Of a stretch of 64,000 nucleotides of DNA, positions 12,783 to 22,900 are shown piece by piece; position 1 is the first letter of the stretch, and each line of letters opens with the position of its first letter. The translations under genes were made by a program, and so were the position numbers. The stretch comes from Lunularia cruciata. Taxonomy: Eukaryota; Streptophyta; Marchantiopsida; Lunulariales; Lunulariaceae. A model generated the notes under the pieces. That model did no database searches, had not been told where the DNA came from, and worked only from the letters and a program-made list of their open reading frames with translations. The stretch spans positions 51,589,001-51,653,000 of the forward strand of contig OX419755.1 in the NCBI GenBank assembly GCA_948567375.1. Direction: 5' to 3'.

Positions 12783-13673
12783 TTAAGTTGCTGTTTGACT
12801 TACAGTCTGCTCAATTTGAACTGCATTGCTATCGTCAGCCTTCTCAGCAGCTTTCCTCTCGGCTCTCAACCTTCCTTTCTCTATGAATGAGCAACTAAGC
12901 TGGTCATCCCCGCAACCAATCTCTATCATCTTTTGATGAACCTCCAAGGCACGATCAAGTTGGTGAGCCCGCACATAAGCCCCAACAAGTTCTCTATAAA
13001 TCACAACATCAGGCACTATACCCTCGTCTTGTAGCTCCTGAAACTTCTGCTCAAGCTCCGGAATCATGCGATTCCTTCCTAACGCATCCATCATTTGTCT
13101 GTAAAGAAACTTATCTGGCTTGTACCAAATTTCCTTTCGCACTATGTCAAATACCTGCACGGCGCGATTCAGGTTGTCAAAGACGTAGCCCGTCCGACAA
13201 ACCCAGAAACCCTGACCTACACACTCCAACCTGAAGCTAAATTACTGTAAGGTAGCGTCTGAAGCAAACAGCAATACATGGTACTGCAGTACCTTAAGTG
13301 CTAGAGCTATCTCATTTTGTCGCTGCAATTCGCCGAGGGTAGCAAGCAAGTCCATCTTCAGCAAACGGGAAATACGTGTTTGAAATGCTCTCTTCAAATC
13401 GTCTGGACTTCCTTTGCTTCTTCTCAAATCGTGCACTGCCTGAACAGTCTCTTTACTAATGACAGACCTGGTTCTCCACAGAGAACCTCTGGGCTGTTCT
13501 TTGGATTTGGAGCTACCCATGCAACGAACAGGAGTCCATGCCTCGCTCCTTTTAAGATCTAAGTGACGGATTTGGACATCATTCACCAATTTACTTCCGA
13601 ACTTCGCCGTTGAATTCAGAGACACGGACTTGAAATTGCACAATAGCTTCGAAGTCGAGGAGGTGCTTTGCAT
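12783..13673 (-). CDS. THA8-like short PPR protein, probably organellar
   Basis: A pentatricopeptide-repeat RNA-binding protein of the small THA8 / THA8-like class. Family members bind organelle group II intron RNA and help its splicing. Two exons: 13293-13673 (127 codons, phase 0) and 12783-13154 (123 codons plus stop). The 138-bp intron starts GTACTG and ends GTGCAG. The joined protein is 250 residues. Visible landmarks are a Ser/Lys-rich N-terminus without acidic runs (likely transit peptide), the family block RGSLWRTRS near 62-70, the hallmark LLATLGELQRQNEIALALK at 109-127, and VRKEIWYKPD across the exon junction, followed by two PPR-like helix pairs (DALGRNRMIPELEQKF, VGAYVRAHQLDRALEV). 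The C-terminal ~45 residues diverge from what I expect of the family. Plastid versus mitochondrial location cannot be decided by eye. An acceptor-like CTTTCAG lies just before the ATG, so a 5' UTR intron is possible. Confidence 0.85.
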
Positions 13674-13745
13674 CTCTGAAAGGGTAAGGACGCCTCGTTA
13701 AACCCTACACGGAGCCCAATAAGAACCCAATAACGCGCAAAATTT

Positions 13746-13862
13746 AACCTGAACACAACACTGGATATGTGGAGAGGAGATGAGATGAGATGAACTCAAC
13801 ACTGGATATTGGGAAATGAGAGCGGAAGCCGTTCGATGAACGGGGGATCCACACTGGATAGT
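13746..13862. repeat. ACACTGGATA repeats with CCGTTC-GAT-GAACGG palindrome
   Basis: ACACTGGATA-like motifs occur three times (near 13758, 13800 and 13851). Between the last two lies the palindrome CCGTTC-GAT-GAACGG (13829-13843), in the same context as the unit at 4266. It sits just 5' of the PPR gene and might lie in its promoter or 5' UTR intron. Confidence 0.55.
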
Positions 13863-13865
13863 TCA

Positions 13866-14196
13866 ATCTTACCGACTGGTCTGCTGGCTTGCCGACAAAC
13901 TGTGTAGAAAGATCGCAGATGTCGAGAAGCCCAGGGGCAAGCAGAGTGTACATTCGCCATTGCTCCTTAAGCTGATTGTAAGAAAAGCTTCAAAGGCTAG
14001 CCATCACCAATTAGGAGTACAGTCAGGGCGTAAAACCCTCTCAAAATCTCGCCAGCTCCACTGTGGAGAATTTAAAGCTTGCAGCTCAGATGCAAGCTCA
14101 ATGCAACTGTCTCGAAAAGTCGAGATCACACTCTCGCTACATACCACGACAGCTTCCCTAAACTGTGTCTCCACGTCTGTATTCTGCAATCTCTAA
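13866..14196. other. Stretch open on both strands, unresolved exon candidates
   Basis: The + strand is open from about 13866 to a stop at 14196. The - strand has two exon-like blocks: about 14180 down to 14030 (containing STFRDSCIELASELQAL), and 13967 down to 13870 (containing QWRMYTLLAPGLLDICDL). The second ends at a good donor, TCG|GTAAGA, and follows an acceptor-like TTACAATCAG. The - blocks look more protein-like, but the gap between them is too short for a normal plant intron and I do not recognise the family. They may be upstream exons on the same strand as the PPR gene, or a gene relic. Confidence 0.3.
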
Positions 14197-14199
14197 CTC

Positions 14200-14721
14200 T
14201 TCCAGCGGGGAGAATATGTGTGATGATGAGATGAGTCCCTTCACAACATTTCACGGAGAACTGTCAGCACTGATCGAAAGATCGTGAAAGTTTCTGATAC
14301 CCCTCGTCCCAAACCCACTTACTCAAACACTTCCCTTCTCAAACTTCCAATTTGTCAGAAGGCGAGTTTCACATCGTGGATTGCAAAACCGGAAGCTCGC
14401 TATGTCACCGTCTAGCCCACCGGGTCTTGCCGCCGGCGGTCATGTCGTCAAGTGTATAATAGCCGGCGGGAACTAGTTAGGCTGGGAACCTGCTATCGTA
14501 AGTGAAAGGAGGAAAACTGACCTTCTGTACCTGTAATCAATGACAACGTACCGGTGATAACCTTATATTATCTCCATCCACTTTCCGGATTATGTGGTGG
14601 ATTCTGCATATTATTGACGGCCATGCCCGAGTGAGCTATTTTAGTTTATTTGGGATTTCTCATCTACTGGGGTCTATCTCCATTTTACCTTTTCTTTAGA
14701 GAGAAGAGGCGACCGCGTAGG
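14200..14721. other. No gene recognised
   Basis: Moderately GC-rich low-copy-looking sequence between the dual-open stretch and the retroelement. No ORF of note and no recognisable motif. Confidence 0.4.
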
Positions 14722-14785
14722 AAAAACAAGGATGGGAAGACCCCATCAAGTCATACAAGGGAGAGACAAAAAAGGGAACATGGGG

Positions 14786-15676
14786 CTAAGCCCCAATAGA
14801 GTCTATATGAGAAATCTGCCCTATCGCACTTAAGATATCCGAGCTATGCAAGTTGTACGGTCTACACATAATTGGAGCATCCGAAGAAACATCACCTAAT
14901 GTGATTGCTCTCCTATGGATTGCACCAGCCACTGCCCTCTGTAAAGTAATGGACACACGTTGTCTAAAATATGCTACAAAGCATGAGAGTGAGAGTGGTA
15001 CCCCTTGACGCTTAACATGATAAGCTCTCGCGCACTCCCTGACAAATGTGTCAAATGTCGTGTCCATAGCTCCATATAACTCCAAGGCTAGAGGAACAAA
15101 GAAGTGACCTTGCTGCATGCCCCTATACTTGGAGACCTTGCAACCTGCTATTGCACTCGCCGTCCATCCAGGGGGATGGGTAATCACTCCCTCCAAAACT
15201 GTATCCCGTGTAGGGTCTGTAACCATGACATCCGCTACTGTCACCTGATCATCTCGGACCAAGTATAAGTCTACCCTGACACGTGTCGTCTGCAAAGCAT
15301 ACAAACACTCCCTCCAAGCCAAGTATCCACTCTCTCCTGCCATAGCAAACACTATGTCTCTAATGGCATCATGGGTAGCCATCCTCTGTCCTCCAAAAGG
15401 ACACCGTGGCATGTGGACCGCTGCTGCATCTAGTGTAGAACCACATTCACAAGTGAGTAATGAAAATGCAGATTGGTGGACCAAACCTAGGCGAAACCTC
15501 ATTGCTGTAGAGAAAGTAGTTGGTGCAAGTCGGAAAGCCCTAATGCACGGTCGAGCTAGGATCCAAGAGCATGCACCCTTGCTGGAGCAAGAGCAAAGAC
15601 GTGCTCTAGTAGCTTGAGGAATGGACGAGTCGACTAAGAGAGAATGTAGCGCATGCTCACACTGTCGCTCCATCAA
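14786..15676 (-). pseudogene. C-terminal zinc-finger and restriction-like endonuclease part of a non-LTR retroelement polyprotein
   Basis: A 296-codon open frame. Residues 76-92 hold Cys76-x-Cys78-x9-His88-x3-Cys92, the CCHC-type knuckle found before the restriction-like endonuclease of R2/NeSL-type elements. THDAIRDIVF follows. Later, VRVDLYL and VTVADVMVTDP (about 133-155) fit the Asp-rich core of a PD-(D/E)xK nuclease. In such elements this domain nicks the target DNA so that the 3' end can prime reverse transcription. The first ~70 residues match the region after the RT thumb. The frame is intact over this length, but the rest of the polyprotein is missing or frameshifted, so I call it a pseudogene fragment. 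The exact clade needs a tree. Confidence 0.7.
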
Positions 15677-15766
15677 GGAAGACTGTAAACCTCTAGTCCA
15701 ATCTGACGATAGTGAAGCAAAAGGTGTAAAATCCTCTCGTGCTTGTGGGGATAGATTATCTCTTGT

Positions 15767-16069
15767 CTACCGCAATAACACCAGGAGAGAAAAGGATCCT
15801 CCCTCCACCTCTGTCACATAAGTCTCCAAAACCGGCCTATCAACAACCACAAAATGAGAGGAAAGTAGGGATGCCAAGAGAGCACAACTACCCAAAAATG
15901 CTATAGGTGTTGTCTCCTCCATAGAAAGCAAGCCAACCCCACCACATGAGATCGGTACAGCCGTCATGAGGTAGGATGGTTGACGAGCAATACTGGAAAA
16001 GAGTACACCAAATGCCACCTGTGGATCTCCTAGTAATGGAAGGTCATCCACTTGGAGAACATCCTTTTC
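15767..16069 (-). pseudogene. End of the reverse-transcriptase region of the same element
   Basis: The frame contains GDPQVAFGVLFSSIARQPSY, then a GGVGLLSMEE block and AFLGSCALLASLL. This is the post-polymerase segment usually seen after the RT of this element class (canonical form close to LGGLGLRSA..APAAFLGSWA). It is out of frame with the endonuclease ORF that follows, by a shift between 15676 and 15767. Confidence 0.65.
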
Positions 16070-16074
16070 TTTTG

Positions 16075-16680
16075 GTCTATACCTTGTATGGGCTTGATTG
16101 GATCTTCCCATCCTCCGTGTTCTCTTCGCGGTCACCTTTTTCTCCTAGTGAACTATTTTATAGTTAGCACAATTTATATCTTAGGTGAATGGCAGATTTT
16201 TCATATCGATATTGGAGTTTAGTTCCGTCTCTCTTTGCAAAGGGGTCGTCTTGTCTCTCATATGTTCTATAGGATCCCCTTGTGGTAGATTTTTCATATC
16301 GATACCATTGAGGTTTAGCTCCATTTTACCATTTTGCAAAGGGTCTTCTTATCTTATCTTTCTCACATATACTCTATTGCGGTTTAGTCCAATCTTTCCC
16401 TTGTCCAATATTGATTGGGTCTTCCTATCCTTCATTATTTCTACTTGGTTGTCCTTGTTCATGTCCGGTATTGATCGGGTCTTCCCATCTTTCCTTCTTC
16501 TTCCCTATGTTCTAGGTGATCACCTGTTCTATTGGAGCTTAACCCATTTTACTTTTTTCATCTCTCCCTTGTACAGCTTGATGGGTCTTCCCCTCCTTCA
16601 TTTTTTCTATACAGTCGTCCTTCTTCTTTCATATGTTCTACGCACTCACCTTTCCCTTATTCATAGTTGGGTCTAGCATT
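16075..16680 (+). repeat. Cluster of tail-like units of the RLE-type element
   Basis: Units similar to the element 3' tail (CTTGATGGGTCTTCCC, a CCTTCATTTTT-like part, and TTGTCCTTCTTC) recur in + orientation near 16090, 16420, 16465 and 16575. The 163-codon ORF over them is pyrimidine-rich repeat translation and not a protein gene. Together with the - strand copy to the left this makes a head-to-head junction near 16075. Confidence 0.55.
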
Positions 16681-16890
16681 TGAGTAATAATGATCCATGA
16701 AATATTAAAATCTAATATACTAAAAATTAATACCAATAATAATTAAAATAAATTTATTTTAAATTAACAGAAAAATAAATAAAACTGTATATCTAATGTT
16801 GAAGTGAATTTTGATATATATTAAATTAGATATATATCATATATATCTATATATCCATGATTCTTAGATATTATTTATAATTATATAATG

Positions 16891-16935
<45 letters not shown>

Positions 16936-18699
16936 CTAAAATACGATCTATAAGATCTCAAAAGTTCCTAGTCCAACAAAAGCTACCCGGATCTTTAATG
17001 AGGTAAATATAATAGACCATTCCTCACATAGAAAAATATCACCATCAAATAAAAGAATTAAGATCCACATATGTATAATATAATTGAATTACTTTTCTTG
17101 TTACCTGGCATTATCTAATTATTATCATATGAACTTGATTATAGTAATTTAGTGCAATGTGAATTCTATCATTAATAATAAAATATTTATCAAAATAACC
17201 TAATAAGATGAATGAATAGGAGGTACACTTGAATCTCGTAAAAATATTATCTTTCTTCTCTGTATAAAAATGATCAATTTACCATAAAATCTGGAACTAA
17301 AGTAAGAAGATATCAATTACAATAAAAATTATATGTAAATATTTTTCAATCTATTTAAAAAAAATTCATTACCAATTATGAAGATATGTATTTAATACAC
17401 TAGCATATTGAAATTATACAACTAAAAATACTCATAAATGTAATCAAAGGTAGATATAGAGAGAATTATATTACTCACATTTGCTTATGCTATTAAGAAA
17501 CATAATTGTGATAGTATTAGATATTTGAGGATCACACAATAAATACACATAATTTTACTGATAATATCAATATATAATTAATGATATATTTTTCAATGAA
17601 AATTTTAATGTATAATCAAATATCATATACTTAAGATCTTGTAATGATTTAGTTAGAAGCATCTATAGTCCATTATATGACTAAATAAGTAGAAAGATCC
17701 AATATTTAGTTAGCATTACATGCATACTTAATTGGATTAAATAAAACTCTTCAAAAAAAAATCTAACTAGATTATATTAAAGTGTGAATTCTTATAAAGT
17801 TTTATATTAGATTGTATTAGAATGTGACTTCAAGTGGACTTTGCTTGGTCAATTTAACTTAGTTTACAATAGATGTTATATCTATATTGGTTTGAACAAG
17901 TTGGTTGACCTTTGAGTATCTACCATACTTGTATTTGCTTAACCTTGGACACCTTAAGTGCACATCAGTCACTAAACACATTTAGGTGGTTTTGAGATAC
18001 TAAAAACTACATAAATTTAGTAATTTCTAAGTTAGAAGTATCTCTAACTAGGTTAATATGGCTAAATAGGAGGAGGGATCTAACCTTTGATGGTTGAATA
18101 CTCAAGGGAACCCTTATTGAATTTTAGTGTACTAAGTTAAAAAATCTAGATGTTGATAGGGTAAATTAATCAACAAAACTATATGTTTTTCTAGAAATTA
18201 GTGTAGAGTTCACCATCTCCTCAATTTGATTGGATTACCCTGAAATTTTCAAGAAAACTAATTAATAGATAAATTACCTTTTGGCCCAAGAATTATGAAG
18301 CGATCATTCTTGTAGAGAAAGTTATTCTAAGTGCATGAAGTGGCTTGTAGACTACACATGGGAAGAGTTGTCTTGACTAGAGAGGTGATCAGGCCAAATG
18401 GCTAGATGGAAAGGGCTGAAAGTTTTCAAGGGAAGATACCCTAAAGTGCTGCTTATGCATACAAGAATGGTGGGAGTTATTGTTTGCAAGTAGTGAGCAA
18501 CATTGTGAGTTCTATTTCTAGAGAGTTGAGTTCTTGAGAAATTTGAGAATGACCAAAAGTATATTTGAGTTCTTAGATTCATATCTAGAGCATGGAGTGC
18601 CATCAAGAGTGGAAGTTGAAGTTTCCCAAGGAACGTATGGGTCTCCAATGAATTGAGGTAATATATGTGGTTGATTTGAAGAAAGTAGAGTTTAGAGTA
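16681..18699. other. AT-rich stretch without genes
   Basis: Very AT-rich, with stops in every frame. From about 18330 the sequence becomes coding-like again, but in broken frames, as a lead-in to the zinc-knuckle relic. Confidence 0.6.
16893..16929. repeat. (AT)n microsatellite
   Basis: Uninterrupted alternating A/T of about 37 bp. Confidence 0.95.
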
Positions 18700-18840
18700 A
18701 AGTTTGAAATGAGTGGTGAGAGGACTCAAAAACCTTTCCCACCTAGAGGAAAAATTGATACTAAGTGCTTTTTATGTGGAGAGAAGACACATAAGGTCAA
18801 GTAATGTTAGTTGAGCTTTGAAATCCAGAGATTGAGAGAA
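18700..18840 (+). pseudogene. Retroelement gag relic with zinc knuckle
   Basis: At 18766-18807 the frame reads Cys-Phe-Leu-Cys-(4)-His-(4)-Cys, a retroviral-type CCHC knuckle. A TAA replaces the residue before the last Cys. Basic residues precede it (GERTQKPFPPRGK), as in nucleocapsid regions. Upstream and downstream frames are full of stops. Confidence 0.5.
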
Positions 18841-19748
18841 AAGAGAGGCTTGACAAGTAAGCACTTGGCGAGGATTGTATGTTGGACCTTCTTCACCAAG
18901 ATTAGGAGGTAGAAAATCTAGGCTAAGGATTTATGTGAAGTTTGTGGAGTGAAAGAACTTCTACAAGAGTACTAATTTAGTGGAGTAGTAACACTTTTGG
19001 AGACCTTGATGAGAAATTGAAGTAATTTAATGGACTTCATTTTCTAATTCTAAAGATTAATGATGAAGATAATCTTTGAGTTGATGTGTAAATCCATGAG
19101 ATTTGATTAACATGCACACCAAGATTTAGCCATGTAGTGGAAATCTTGGAGCAACCTAAAACTTTTGTATTACATATCATTTATTCCTTGTGAATGGAGT
19201 TAGTCATGTTTGTACTCTATTAGCTGTAATGTAGGAGCAAAAGAGAAAAGAAAAAAATAAAGAGAGGAGAAAGGTAATAAGAGGTTAAAATGTAAAAACT
19301 TCCAATTTTCTTTGGTAAGGATGGAAAAGATGTGGAGGCCCTTATGAAAGATTTAAAGAGGAGTTGCATAAGCAACAATGAGAGGAGGAAGAATGAGTTG
19401 GTCTAATTATTACCTAATTTTTTTGAGGATGTAGTTCTTATGTGATGTGAGTCACAAAGAGAGGAAAAAAGAGAAAAGAGAAAACAAAGAGAAGTCTTAG
19501 AAGAGTTTGACTACCAAATTTATTGAGAAAATTCTTCCATATGAAAGTTATGAGAGATTGATGAGTGAGTTTACCTTCCTTAAGCAAGGGGATGGAAAGA
19601 AAGTGAGAGCATGTATAGAAAGAGTGGAGATGTGGAGTCTTGGTTCTGTAGTGTTAAAGAAGAGTGGAGATGATGTAGAGACTTCTATGATTGGCATAGT
19701 AGCTATATTTACCAAGAAGTTTATAATATGGTTGAAACCATAGGATTT
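18841..19748. other. Degenerate coding-like sequence, unassigned
   Basis: Purine-rich, Lys/Glu-rich short frames (for example 19507-19743) without a recognisable domain. Probably the remains of a retroelement internal region. Confidence 0.35.
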
Positions 19749-20222
19749 TTACTAATATGGAGTTAGTTGACGAGTTAAAAAAGACTAATAGTTAGTCATA
19801 TATAGTTAAGAAGCCAAATATAGCCAAATATAGTTAGGAATTTTAAGAATATTCTAAAAGCATCTAGGAAGCTTCTTGGTTAAATGTTGCACTTTAGAAG
19901 CTTCTTAGTGGGAATCTTATAGATACCTTCGAAGGATAAAGTAACTTGCACATCAAGTTAGTGGCTAGCTGGTATGCCAAGTAGGTGGCTTCTAGTAAGA
20001 AAATTCCTTGGCAACTTCTTGGGTGGCTTAGCTTGCACTGCAAGAAGATGGGTTTGAGAGAGAAGCTTCCTTGGAAGCTTCTCAATAGCCTTTTGTTACT
20101 TCACTATAAATACCAAAGCCCAAGCTCATGCTAGGCATTTGGACTTTCACGCAAATGAGAGTTTCAATGCAACATGACCTTCCATTCTTCCATTCTCCTA
20201 TTTCTCTCCTTGGTCTTTTACG
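19749..20222 (+). mobile_element. Chromovirus LTR, + orientation, with decayed primer site
   Basis: It shares the LTR body of the chromovirus copies at 50-64 kb: an ATATGGAGTT-like start, AGCATCTAGGAAGCTTCTTGG, then TTTCTCTCC.TGGTCTTTTAC. TGATATCAAAGT follows at 20224, a decayed form of the initiator tRNA-Met primer site. The first ~70 bp of leader after it are shared, then the sequence departs into another repeat. Confidence 0.65.
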
Positions 20223-22199
20223 TTGATATCAAAGTAAGAATAGGATGGATGGATAGAATTTATGAGCCACCAAATTAGTCTCTCCCTCAAACCATTGGGA
20301 TTTTTATATCTATGTGTTGTCATGGCATTTGTAGCATTGTACCTAGATTGCTTGAATTTTGGAGTAGTAGTGTTGATAGTTAAGAGTATTTTGGTAGTTA
20401 CTCATCAACTACTTGTTGACGATCAGATTTTGTGTTTGAGGTATTGACTACATGGTGGGGCCCACTATCACTTAGCACCATTTGCACCATCAGATGTGCC
20501 ATCAACAAGATTGTTAGGGTTAGAGACCAAGAGGTATATTTTTGAAGTGCAATTCCAAAGAGCTCACTTCTTTGATGTTGAGCCTTTGAGTTCTTGATTA
20601 TGGTGGACAGAGGCCAACGAGCATCACTTGGATTCTCTTAGCTAGAGTGGGTTTGGCTTGACTGTAATCAATGCCCAATTATTAGTAGATTATGGAGCAA
20701 TCTGATTGAGTGTGATTCGAGTCGTGTAAACAAACTAATTACATCAAAGCAGTGAGGTTAGGGAGAAATTGAGTGAAAGGATTGAAGGTGTTGGTGGTAT
20801 CTCCAAGCCTTGCTAATCATTGGTAGCTTGATCGTGGTCCAAATTTTCCTTGAGAGTGATTGTGTGTAGAAGGTCTCCAAATTGATACAGATTTGGCAAT
20901 GAGACAAACGGTATGCGGAAGTGCTGGCCAAATTTTGAGCAAAGAGAAGCAATTTTTAAGCAATAGTTGTAATTTTGAACTCAAGAGGTGAAAGCATGAC
21001 CAATTGGGTACGAGTTGAGCTCAGAAAGTGAAACAGAAGGTGGAGTTGGGAACCCATCCTTGTGAATTACAAATGTGGAGAATCTTGTCCGTCCAATTTG
21101 GTTGAAACAAAGATTTTGTGGAAGATTTGGCGGTCAGCCAACTTTAGAGATTTATGTAAGATTTTACCTAGAGTTTATGTCAAAAGTGCCAGCTTGCTAG
21201 CATGAGGCTAACTAGTTTAGAGTAGATTTTGGTTATTATTTGGCCACCCTAATAGATTGTGTGCAATAAGGTTTGACCCCTAGATTGCTGCCCTAGCCAA
21301 TTGGTCCACACTCACTTGTTGTCCTAGTGACTATTCCACTATTATCTATACACCTTTAGCTTTGGCTAGGAAAGAAAATTTAATCTCATTCTTGGTGATC
21401 TTAGTAGCTTAAGAAGTAGATAACTCATATTATGTCAAATGCCAAATGGTGGCAAAGTCAATCCAATGTTGATTTATGAGATGGAGGGTTTTTGTTTAGA
21501 TTTCTTGTGATTGGACCTCCTCCATTCTCTACTTCTTGTTGGTGCACCATGTTTGTGTGAGATGCCCTAACTTTAGAGCATTGATGCTCTAGTGTGCTCT
21601 CGGTAGTGAGGCTGGAGTGATGATCAATCAGACTACCTATGTTTCTCTTTGGTGAGGTGGGAAGTGATGACCTGTAGACCGTGAGAATGCATGTTGTGAT
21701 GGCAAGTTATAGGTTGCCTTTCCCCTAGTGTAGTTATCATAGTTAGAGCTACATAGTGGGTGATGTTTGGTTGATATGTTGGCACTTGGTGGGGTACTTG
21801 CGGTGGTTCTTGTTGCGGGTTGTAGTTTCTGGTTACTTTGTCATGATGGAGTTCTTTGGGAATTGTGGAGGAGATAATGTTGCAATATGTAGTGGGTTTT
21901 CTTGGAGTGGCACTCGGTATCAACTTGTATCTCAGGTCCTAGTGAGGGAGGAGATTGACTCTGAGTTGGAGTTTGATGCAAGAGCCAATAGTTGAGAGTA
22001 CACCTGGTGGGTTGGCACTATTGTTGTGGGACATGGATGAGATTTATGGAGTCTCCAAAAGCCCCAAGCATTACTCAGGTACAATGGGTACCATTGAGTT
22101 GGATGACTTCATCTAGGAGTTTGATAGTTGGTTTGATCTATAGTAGATGCGGAACCCAACTTTGTTCATACCCATCATGGCATGGAAGGGGTTGTTTTA
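20223..22199. other. Mosaic of repeat fragments
   Basis: Starts with ~70 bp of chromovirus leader, continues with the repeat described at 20440, and then degenerate sequence with no domain I can name. Confidence 0.4.
20440..20700 (+). repeat. Repeat shared with 33635-33880
   Basis: The two segments share CACTTGCACCATTTGCAC-like, TGATGTTGAGCC, AGGCCAA.GAGCATCACTTGGA and AGCTAGAGTGGG blocks in the same order and orientation. The family is unknown. Its position next to retroelement relics suggests an LTR or element end. Confidence 0.6.
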
Positions 22200-22900
22200 G
22201 CACTTGGAGGGTCCACCAATGGATGACTACCATGAGTTTAGGAGAGCTCACTTGCAAGAGATTGAGCAATGGAGACAATATTGGTCTCCAAACTATATCT
22301 CCATCACTTCAAGGTTGGTTTCTAGAGGTAGATTGGTTGTACCCACGAGTTTTAGCTCTAGTAACATTAGTGGATCTCTTGGAGATGGTGCTATTACAAG
22401 TGGAGGTACTATTACAAGAGGTGGTTTAGTATTGGGGTTTAACCCTATGGTGGAGTTCTTCCAGTGTTAGAGGCAACACTACCAAGGAGTGCGGATTGAC
22501 AAGTTGAGGAGCTTGTAGGAGTTCCAATGGAAGGCTAGAGAGAGCCTATGCAAGGCATACACTTGCATGAGATGTCTGATCAATTTTACTCAAGGAGTTA
22601 TTAAGGCCAGGGCAGTCCAGTTTTGGTATGGGATACTAGACAAGGAATTGCAACATAGAGTCCGTGATGCTACATTGTTACAAGCTACTTTGCCTACTTT
22701 GGTAGTGGTCTTTGTTTTGGCTGAGGGTATTGACCTTACCATACACAAGAGTGTACTCAGGGCAATGGACCTGATACCTCTGGTGCATCATAGCCAACAT
22801 AAAGATAGTGTGAGCTTTGCCATAAATTTGATCACACTGGTGACCAATGCTTTGACCTACACCCAAAGTTATGGAGTGGTAAGTTACTATGGTAGATGGT
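22200..22900 (+). pseudogene. Ty3/gypsy gag relic with CCHC knuckle
   Basis: The frame near 22567-22780 carries AVQFWYGILDKELQHRVRDA, the typical Ty3/gypsy gag core helix region. It is preceded by WRQYWSPNYISI and an ESLCKAY.CMRCLINFTQG segment broken by stops. Shifted by one frame, 22809-22850 encodes Cys-x2-Cys-x4-His-x4-Cys and then FDLHPKLW, a nucleocapsid knuckle. It differs from the chromovirus gag at 25-26 kb, so it is a second Ty3 lineage. Frameshifts and stops make it dead. Confidence 0.7.

Larger units (their letters stand above)
14722..16070 (-). mobile_element. RLE-type non-LTR retroelement, 3' part
   Basis: The best copy in the window. From 5' to 3' on the - strand it holds the end of the reverse-transcriptase ORF (about 16069-15767), a short frame-shifted joint, the zinc-finger/endonuclease ORF (15676-14786) and a 3' tail (14785-14722) shared with the copies at 5272, 6608 and 38217. 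The 5' half (most of the RT) is absent. The 5' edge abuts an oppositely oriented tail of the same family near 16075. Confidence 0.75.

Noticed and set aside
16185-16676. 163-codon + ORF rich in Phe/Leu/Ser
   Set aside because: It lies over repeated element-tail units; its hydrophobic look comes from pyrimidine-rich repeats.
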